DNA from: Eubacterium sp. UBA3279
Lineage (GTDB): Bacteria > Bacillota > Clostridia > Lachnospirales > Lachnospiraceae
Reading direction: 5' to 3'
DNA: 18,187 nt
Assembly (NCBI GenBank): GCA_002361775.1
Contig: DETV01000015.1
Coordinates: 930-19,116 of the forward strand
Shown: one piece after another, positions 13,976 to 18,187 of the stretch
How positions within the stretch are numbered: position 1 is the first letter of the stretch
Layout of the letters: every line of letters starts with the position of its first letter
Made by a program: the position numbers and the translations under genes
Notes under the pieces: generated by a model
Seen by the model: the letters and a program-made list of their open reading frames with translations, nothing else
The model's database searches: none
Told to the model about the DNA's origin: nothing

Positions 13976-14233
13976 CTACATTTCAATATCCACATCGTCC
14001 ATCATCTGAGAAAACACTTTGGAAATTGCTTCCAATTCCACTTCATCTTCCACCATCACGTAATCTGCCTCCAGATCTGTATCTGCAGATAAATCTTTCA
14101 GAATATAGGCGTTTGCTTCCTCTTCCATGGAATCTGAAACCAAAATATAATCCACACCATTCACTCTGGTCTGCTCTTCCACGTAAAATTCTACTTCTTC
14201 TCCCATATCTGTAATAAACGTAATCTTATCCAT
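13976..14233 (-). CDS. DUF1292 family protein (YrzB-like)
   Basis: An 85-residue, strongly acidic protein beginning MDKITFITDMGEEVEFYVEEQTRVNG and containing YILVSDSMEEEANAYILKD, matching the DUF1292 pattern. No biochemical function is established for the family. It occupies the yrzB position between ruvX and the downstream genes as in B. subtilis, which supports the identity. AAGGA lies seven bases before the ATG. Thirty bases separate it from rnjA. Confidence 0.85.
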   Translation of the reverse strand: MDKITFITDMGEEVEFYVEEQTRVNGVDYILVSDSMEEEANAYILKDLSADTDLEADYVMVEDEVELEAISKVFSQMMDDVDIEM

Positions 14234-14255
14234 AGTAATTCCTTACCGTCCTGTT

Positions 14256-14324
14256 CTATTCTTCTATAAAAGGCCCCGTATCTTCACAGAAAAACGTATA
14301 CTTTCCTGCTTTACGCGCCCACAT
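14256..14324 (-). CDS. Possible 22-residue micro-ORF between ruvX and the DUF1292 gene
   Basis: ATG at 14324 lies two bases after the ruvX stop, with AAAGG about five bases upstream inside the last ruvX codons. The frame runs 22 codons (MWARKAGKYTFF, then CEDTGPFIEE) to TAG at 14256. No family is recognised. The tight coupling and SD argue for translation; the short length and lack of comparison argue for caution. It fills most of the otherwise unusually long 93-base gap in this tightly packed operon. Confidence 0.3.
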   Translation of the reverse strand: MWARKAGKYTFFCEDTGPFIEE

Positions 14325-14326
14325 TT

Positions 14327-14755
14327 CTACCTTTTGTTGTAGTTATAATCCAGATAATTCTGCAAAATAAAAATAGCTGCAATCTCATCTACATAATCTT
14401 TTCTGTTCTCCCGGCGTACACCTGACTCCATGAGAACCCTGTTGGCAGAAACTGTGGTTAACCGTTCATCCCACATAACAACATCCAGACCTGTTCTTCT
14501 CTCCAGCGTTGCTTTCAGCTCCAGAGATTTCTCAGCCCTGTCTCCCAGTGTATTGTTCATATTCTTTGGTAATCCCAGCACGATCTTTTCTACCTGATAT
14601 TCTTTAATCAGTTCTTCGATCCTGGCTAATGTCTGACGCATCTTGTTTTCAGATTTTCGTCTGATGATCTCTACTCCCTGCGCCGTTAAACCTAACGGAT
14701 CGCTGACGGCGACCCCCACCGTCTTTGATCCATAATCCAATCCCAGAACCCGCAT
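14327..14755 (-). CDS. ruvX: YqgF/RuvX family Holliday-junction resolvase-like protein
   Basis: A 142-residue RNase H-fold protein of the YqgF family, variously described as putative Holliday junction resolvase and, in E. coli, as the pre-16S rRNA 5'-end nuclease. The fold starts MRVLGLDYGSKTVGVAVSDP with catalytic Asp7; GLPKNMNNTLGDRAE (61-75), DERLTTVSANRVL (96-108) and KDYVDEIAAIFILQNYL (119-135) carry the other conserved acidic residues (Asp96/Glu97, Asp123). The ATG overlaps the ireB stop (TGATG), indicating translational coupling. It corresponds to yrrK in the B. subtilis neighbourhood. Confidence 0.93.
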   Translation of the reverse strand: MRVLGLDYGSKTVGVAVSDPLGLTAQGVEIIRRKSENKMRQTLARIEELIKEYQVEKIVLGLPKNMNNTLGDRAEKSLELKATLERRTGLDVVMWDERLTTVSANRVLMESGVRRENRKDYVDEIAAIFILQNYLDYNYNKR

Positions 14756-15024
14756 CAGCGCTTCTCCCAGGATTTGTTCTTAATGTACTCTTTCAAAAGT
14801 TCTTCTACCAGTTCGTCCCGCTCCACTTTCATGATCATACTGCGGGCTCCCTTGTAGCTGGTAATATAAGTAGGATCTCCGGACATAATATACCCTACAA
14901 TCTGATTCACCGGGTTATACCCTTTCTCTTCCATTGCAGTATATACCACATCCAGAACTTCTTTTACCTGAACTTCCGGTTCTGTTTTCACTTTAAAATA
15001 CTGTGTATTACTTAAATTTGCCAT
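14755..15024 (-). CDS. ireB: IreB family regulatory phosphoprotein (UPF0297, YrzL)
   Basis: An 89-residue protein matching the IreB/UPF0297 family. The N-terminus MANLSNTQYFK carries a threonine at residue 7, in the region phosphorylated by the PASTA kinase IreK in Enterococcus faecalis. The core VLDVVYTAMEEKGYNPVNQI and VGYIMSGDPTYITSYKGARS, then ERDELVEELLKEYI, is the family signature. It is the first gene of the ireB-ruvX-DUF1292 run, directly behind a strong promoter, and overlaps ruvX at TGATG. In Enterococcus IreB negatively regulates cephalosporin resistance; the role here is unknown. Confidence 0.93.
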   Translation of the reverse strand: MANLSNTQYFKVKTEPEVQVKEVLDVVYTAMEEKGYNPVNQIVGYIMSGDPTYITSYKGARSMIMKVERDELVEELLKEYIKNKSWEKR

Positions 15025-15060
15025 ATTTTCACGCCCTTGATTATATTTGATATCTATCTT

Positions 15061-15089
15061 ATTCTAATACATACCATTCAAAAATTCAA
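15061..15089 (-). promoter_or_regulatory. Sigma-A type promoter of the ireB operon
   Basis: On the minus strand TTGAAT (15089-15084), a 17-base spacer and TAGAAT (15066-15061) lie about 40 bases before the ireB start. This is a near-consensus vegetative promoter and probably drives ireB through trhP. Confidence 0.82.
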
Positions 15090-15094
15090 TGAAG

Positions 15095-15109
15095 AAATTG
15101 TAACAATTT
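15095..15109. promoter_or_regulatory. Perfect palindrome upstream of the ireB promoter
   Basis: AAATTGT and ACAATTT flank a single central base, a perfect 15-base inverted repeat that ends five bases upstream of the ireB -35. It has the size and position of an operator for a dimeric regulator. No regulator can be named from sequence alone. Confidence 0.45.
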
Positions 15110-15152
15110 ACTAAACTATCCATTTCTATTCTTATCTGAAAATTATTTCCAC

Positions 15153-16469
15153 CTAATCTATTTTTCCGATCATAATTCCTTCTGGAAGTATTTCTTTCAA
15201 TTTCACTTCCAGAATTCGATTTCCCAGATCTTCGTCAGACACTACGGCCACTTTCAGATATTCCATGGTATGTCCCACCCAATAAGCAGTTCCCTGAATA
15301 TCCTGTCGTTCTTCAAATAAAACTTCTCTTTTCTGTCCCAGGAATTTTTCCATAAATTCTCTCTGATGTTTCATTCCGATCTCTATGAGAACACGGCTTC
15401 GCTCTTTCTTAATTCCCTCCGGAAGTTGTTCCGGCATACCTGCCGCCTTCGTTCCTTCTCTCCGTGAATAGGGGAAAATATGAGTTTCATAGAAACCGAT
15501 TTTCTCTACAAAATCTCTGGACTGGGAAAATTCCTCTTCCGTTTCTCCCGGAAATCCGGTAATTACGTCCGTAGTCAGAGCAGGACAGGAAAAATATTTT
15601 CGCAAAATTTCACATTTTTCAGCGTATTCCTGAGCCGTATAGCGGCGATTCATTCTTTTCAATGTATCTGTACATCCGCTTTGCAGCGATAAATGAAAAT
15701 GAGGACACATTTTTTTTAACTGTGATAACTCTTTTGCAAACTCTTCTGTCACGATTCCCGGCTCCAGTGAACCCAGGCGAATTCTTTTGATCCCTTCCAC
15801 CTGATGGACCGCCTGAATCAGAGATAACAGTGTTTCGCCATCTTCTTTTCGATCCACACCGTAAGAACTGAGATGAATTCCTGTAAGAACCACTTCCTGA
15901 CATCCGGAAATTGCCAGTCTTTCCACTTCTCTCACCACATCTGCCGTTTTTCTGCTTCGTACCCTTCCTCTGGCATAAGGAATTACACAATACGTACAAA
16001 ATTGATTACAACCATCCTGCACCTTGATATACGCCCTGGTATGTTCTTCCGTCCTGTCAATCTGAAGTTTTTCGTATTCTTTTGTATGAGAAATGTCAAT
16101 CATTTCTTCTCGTCTCTCTTTTGTTTCCAGACATTGTTCCAGAACAGAAATCAGATCCTGTTTTTTATTATTCCCAATTATCAGATCTATAGACGGATCT
16201 GCTTCTGCTTTTTCTTTTCCTGCCTGCACATAACAGCCTGCTGCTACCACTACAGCCTCCGGATTCATTTTTTTAGCTTTATGAAGCATCTGACGGGATT
16301 TTCTGTCTGCTATATTGGTTACTGTACAGGTATTAATTACATAAACGTCAGCTCCCGGCGCAAATGGCACGATTTCATATCCTGCGGCCTCTAAAAGCTG
16401 CTGCATAGCTTCTGTCTCATATGCATTCACTTTACATCCTAAATTATGCAATGCAACTTTCTTTTTCAT
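15153..16469 (-). CDS. mtaB: tRNA N6-threonylcarbamoyladenosine 2-methylthiotransferase MtaB
   Basis: A 438-residue radical SAM methylthiotransferase that converts t6A37 to ms2t6A37 in tRNAs reading ANN codons. The N-terminal UPF0004 domain holds the auxiliary iron-sulfur cysteines Cys12 (NLGCKVN), Cys48 (NTCTVT) and Cys79 (AAGCYVQ). The radical SAM motif is CNQFCTYC with Cys154, Cys158 and Cys161, in DGCNQFCTYCVIPYARGRVRSR. GSLEPG, HLSLQSGC and TDVITGFPGETEEEF follow, and a C-terminal TRAM-like region ends the protein. GCKVN and the overall style indicate MtaB rather than MiaB. It begins divergent from the HPr-like gene; AAAGGA lies about 12 bases before the ATG, somewhat far. No terminator separates it from the ireB promoter. 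Confidence 0.95.
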   Translation of the reverse strand: MKKKVALHNLGCKVNAYETEAMQQLLEAAGYEIVPFAPGADVYVINTCTVTNIADRKSRQMLHKAKKMNPEAVVVAAGCYVQAGKEKAEADPSIDLIIGNNKKQDLISVLEQCLETKERREEMIDISHTKEYEKLQIDRTEEHTRAYIKVQDGCNQFCTYCVIPYARGRVRSRKTADVVREVERLAISGCQEVVLTGIHLSSYGVDRKEDGETLLSLIQAVHQVEGIKRIRLGSLEPGIVTEEFAKELSQLKKMCPHFHLSLQSGCTDTLKRMNRRYTAQEYAEKCEILRKYFSCPALTTDVITGFPGETEEEFSQSRDFVEKIGFYETHIFPYSRREGTKAAGMPEQLPEGIKKERSRVLIEIGMKHQREFMEKFLGQKREVLFEERQDIQGTAYWVGHTMEYLKVAVVSDEDLGNRILEVKLKEILPEGIMIGKID

Positions 16470-16542
16470 ATCTATTTTCTATCCTTTCGTTATTTGTTCA
16501 ACAATATACATAGATTTTACTTAATCTTTGTACGCTTTCACC

Positions 16543-16571
16543 TTGACTTTTATAGCGTGAAAAGGTAAGAT
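16543..16571 (+). promoter_or_regulatory. Sigma-A type promoter of the HPr-like gene
   Basis: TTGACT (16543-16548) and TAAGAT (16566-16571) are separated by 17 bases and lie about 50 bases upstream of the start codon. Inverted-repeat arms TTTCAC (16536-16541) and GTGAAA (16557-16562), and ACGCT/AGCGT overlapping them, bracket the -35 element. Confidence 0.8.
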
Positions 16572-16620
16572 AAACTTAGTTAAAAAATATAAATATTCTG
16601 TATTTTGGGAGGAACACATA

Positions 16621-16857
16621 ATGAAAACAGTTAGTATTTCACTTAATTCTATTGACAAAGTTAAAGCTTTCGTAAATGATATCTCCAAGTATGAATTTGA
16701 TTTTGATCTTGTATCCGGAAGATATGTTATTGATGCGAAATCCATCATGGGTATCTTCAGCCTGGATCTTTCCAAACCGATTGATCTGAATATTCATGCG
16801 GAAGGAAGCAACCTGGAAAATGTACTGGAAGTACTGAATCCTTATATCATCCAGTAA
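16621..16857 (+). CDS. HPr-like protein lacking the active-site histidine
   Basis: A 78-residue protein of the HPr fold. The segment VIDAKSIMGIFSLDLSKP (36-53) matches the HPr regulatory-serine region, with Ser41 in the place of Ser46, the HPr kinase target. The region where HPr has the phosphorylatable His15 (usually GxHARPA) instead reads LNSIDKVKAFVNDI, with no histidine; the only histidine is residue 59. It therefore cannot be a normal PTS phosphocarrier and may be a regulatory relative, by analogy with Bacillus Crh, which also lacks His15. GGGAGG lies about eight bases before the ATG. It is monocistronic, with a strong promoter and a strong terminator, between mtaB and thiI. Confidence 0.85.
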   Translation: MKTVSISLNSIDKVKAFVNDISKYEFDFDLVSGRYVIDAKSIMGIFSLDLSKPIDLNIHAEGSNLENVLEVLNPYIIQ

Positions 16858-16928
16858 CTTTATTACAGATGTTTTATAATCTGTATTCTGATCCTGAAAG
16901 ATTATTCCTTAATTTTCGTTTTAGGATA

Positions 16929-16962
16929 AAACCTGTCACAGTATCAATGTGACAGGTTTTTT
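16929..16962 (+). terminator. Intrinsic terminator shared by the HPr-like gene and thiI
   Basis: A perfect 12-base-pair stem, AAACCTGTCACA and TGTGACAGGTTT, with a seven-base loop is followed by a T run. On the opposite strand TTTTAT follows, so it can also terminate thiI, which ends 20 bases away. A weaker hairpin (TACAGAT/ATCTGTA) lies just upstream, near 16866-16889. Confidence 0.92.
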
Positions 16963-16981
16963 ATTTCCGGATTTCTCTCAT

Positions 16982-18160
16982 TTACGATATTGTAATTACC
17001 TCAGCGGTATCCACTGCTGTTTTCATCATTTCCTCGATTTTTTCTGCCAGATTCATTTCTGATTTTTTAATGATTTTTAAATTTGGTTTTGTTACCGGAT
17101 GTTTTGCAACAAAAATCGTACAGCAATCTTCAAAAGGCTGAATGGATGTCTCATAAGTATTGATTTTCAGAGCAATATCCACAATTTCCTGTTTATCAAA
17201 TCCAATCACCGGACGGAACACCGGCATTGTACATACTTCATTGGTTGCCGCCAGACTCTGTACTGTCTGACTTGCCACCTGTCCGATACTTTCTCCTGTA
17301 ATTAATCCCAGACATCCTGTTTTCTTACCAATCTCTTCTGCAATTTTCATCATATAACGACGCATGATGATTGTGAGTTCTTCATGAGGACATTTATCAT
17401 AAATATACAACTGAATATCTGTAAAATTCACAATATGAAGCTGAATAGGACCACTGTAACGTGCCACCAGTTTTGCCAGATCTACCACTTTCTGTTTTGC
17501 CCGTTCACTGGTATATGGCGGAGCATGAAAGTACACTGCGTCAATTTTAACGCCACGTTTTGCGATCATATAACCGGCTACCGGACTGTCGATACCACCG
17601 GATAACAGAAGCATGGCTTTACCGTTTGTTCCAATAGGCATTCCTCCCGGTCCGGGAATGGATTCAGAATAAATATAAATCTTTTCTCTTATTTCCACTG
17701 TAATCATAATTTCCGGCTGATGAACGTCTACTTTCATCTGAGGATATGTTTCCAGAATTTTTTCTCCCAGCTTTGCATTTAATTCCATGGATGTTCCGGG
17801 ATAAGTCTTTTTTGCCCGGCGTACATACATTTTAAATGTTTTATTTTTATCAGGATAAACGTGTTCCACATACTCCACCACATCCTGAGCCAGTTGTTCA
17901 TATCCCTGGTCTTCCTTAATAACCACAGGACAGATTAACGCTATACCAAATACTCTTTTTAATGCGTCTACTGTCTCATCATAATCAAAAGCGCCTTCTG
18001 TCTGTACATAAATACGTCCCTGTTCTTTCGTAACCCGAAAAGTCCCTTCCACATCCTTCAAGACATACTCCATCTGACGGATTAGAGCATCTTCAAACAT
18101 ATAACGATTCTTTCCTTTGATTCCTATCTCTGCATATTTGATCAAAAATGCTTTAAACAT
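16982..18160 (-). CDS. thiI: tRNA 4-thiouridine synthase ThiI
   Basis: A 392-residue ThiI, which adenylates U8 of tRNA and inserts sulfur to form s4U (in some bacteria also involved in thiamine thiazole synthesis). The N-terminal ferredoxin-like and THUMP region covers about 1-165 (IKYAEIGIKGKNRYMFEDAL, then KTFKMYVRRAKKTYPGTSMELNAKLG). The PP-loop ATP-binding motif LLLSGGIDSPVAGYM is at 184-198. LITGESIGQVASQT and EVCTMPVFRPVIGFDKQEI, with the conserved cysteine, follow. There is no C-terminal rhodanese domain, as is usual in Bacillota. GGGAGG is five to six bases before the ATG. Its upstream partner, commonly a cysteine desulfurase, would lie outside the window. Confidence 0.97.
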   Translation of the reverse strand: MFKAFLIKYAEIGIKGKNRYMFEDALIRQMEYVLKDVEGTFRVTKEQGRIYVQTEGAFDYDETVDALKRVFGIALICPVVIKEDQGYEQLAQDVVEYVEHVYPDKNKTFKMYVRRAKKTYPGTSMELNAKLGEKILETYPQMKVDVHQPEIMITVEIREKIYIYSESIPGPGGMPIGTNGKAMLLLSGGIDSPVAGYMIAKRGVKIDAVYFHAPPYTSERAKQKVVDLAKLVARYSGPIQLHIVNFTDIQLYIYDKCPHEELTIIMRRYMMKIAEEIGKKTGCLGLITGESIGQVASQTVQSLAATNEVCTMPVFRPVIGFDKQEIVDIALKINTYETSIQPFEDCCTIFVAKHPVTKPNLKIIKKSEMNLAEKIEEMMKTAVDTAEVITIS

Positions 18161-18187
18161 TACATCCTCCCTATATAGTCAAGTCTT

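Noticed and set aside
16521..16775. Minus-strand 84-codon frame overlapping the HPr-like gene
   Set aside because: It is antisense to a clear HPr-fold gene that has its own promoter, SD and terminator, and shows no recognisable features.
1..18187. CRISPR arrays, insertion sequences, integrases, riboswitches, defence or toxin-antitoxin genes
   Set aside because: No repeated spacer pattern, no transposase or recombinase motif, no leader matching a known riboswitch such as T-box or SAM, and all substantial coding frames are explained by housekeeping families.

Overview
This window looks like a chromosomal housekeeping segment from a spore-forming member of the Bacillota, most likely class Clostridia and probably Lachnospiraceae. 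That placement is inferred from gene content and protein style, not from a database match. It carries two sporulation sigma factors (SigH, and a SigK without a pro-sequence), CodY, RNase J, IreB, a clostridial HPr-like protein and a CIRCE-controlled groESL operon. I found no transposase, phage gene, CRISPR array, toxin-antitoxin pair or other classic accessory system.

Layout: nearly everything is on the minus strand. From the right end it reads thiI (tRNA s4U8), then a lone plus-strand HPr-like gene with its own promoter and a terminator shared with thiI, then mtaB (ms2t6A37). A strong promoter upstream of ireB starts a long, tightly packed run: ireB, ruvX, a possible 22-residue micro-ORF, a DUF1292 gene, rnjA, a YlbF-family gene, an MltG-like fragment, trmR and trhP. 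This resembles the Bacillus subtilis yrzL-yrrK-yrzB-yrrL-yrrM-yrrN/O neighbourhood, with rnjA and the ylbF-like gene inserted. sigK lies on the plus strand, converging on and overlapping trhP. Divergent from sigK is comM(yifB)-dprA-topA, closed by a strong terminator, then codY with its own promoter and terminator.

The left 3.2 kb holds the groES-groEL operon (CIRCE at the transcription start), sigH with a structured leader, and the 5' part of a tRNA-Thr(GGU) with a consensus promoter. This block contains no GATC and almost no CCGG, while both are abundant in the remaining 15 kb. The discontinuity, near 3.05-3.19 kb, is the strongest anomaly in the window and suggests foreign origin, a genomic rearrangement or a chimeric assembly.

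Functional themes are tRNA modification (thiI, mtaB, trmR, trhP), RNA turnover (rnjA, YlbF family), DNA processing (comM, dprA, topA, ruvX), global nutrient regulation (codY, HPr-like), protein folding (groESL) and sporulation (sigH, sigK). Three genes (topA, sigK, rnjA) start at TTG and trmR at GTG; these starts were chosen from Shine-Dalgarno (SD) placement and family starts. No gene-free stretch exceeds 300 bases; the largest (4037-4305, 3005-3232, 16470-16620) hold promoters and terminators.
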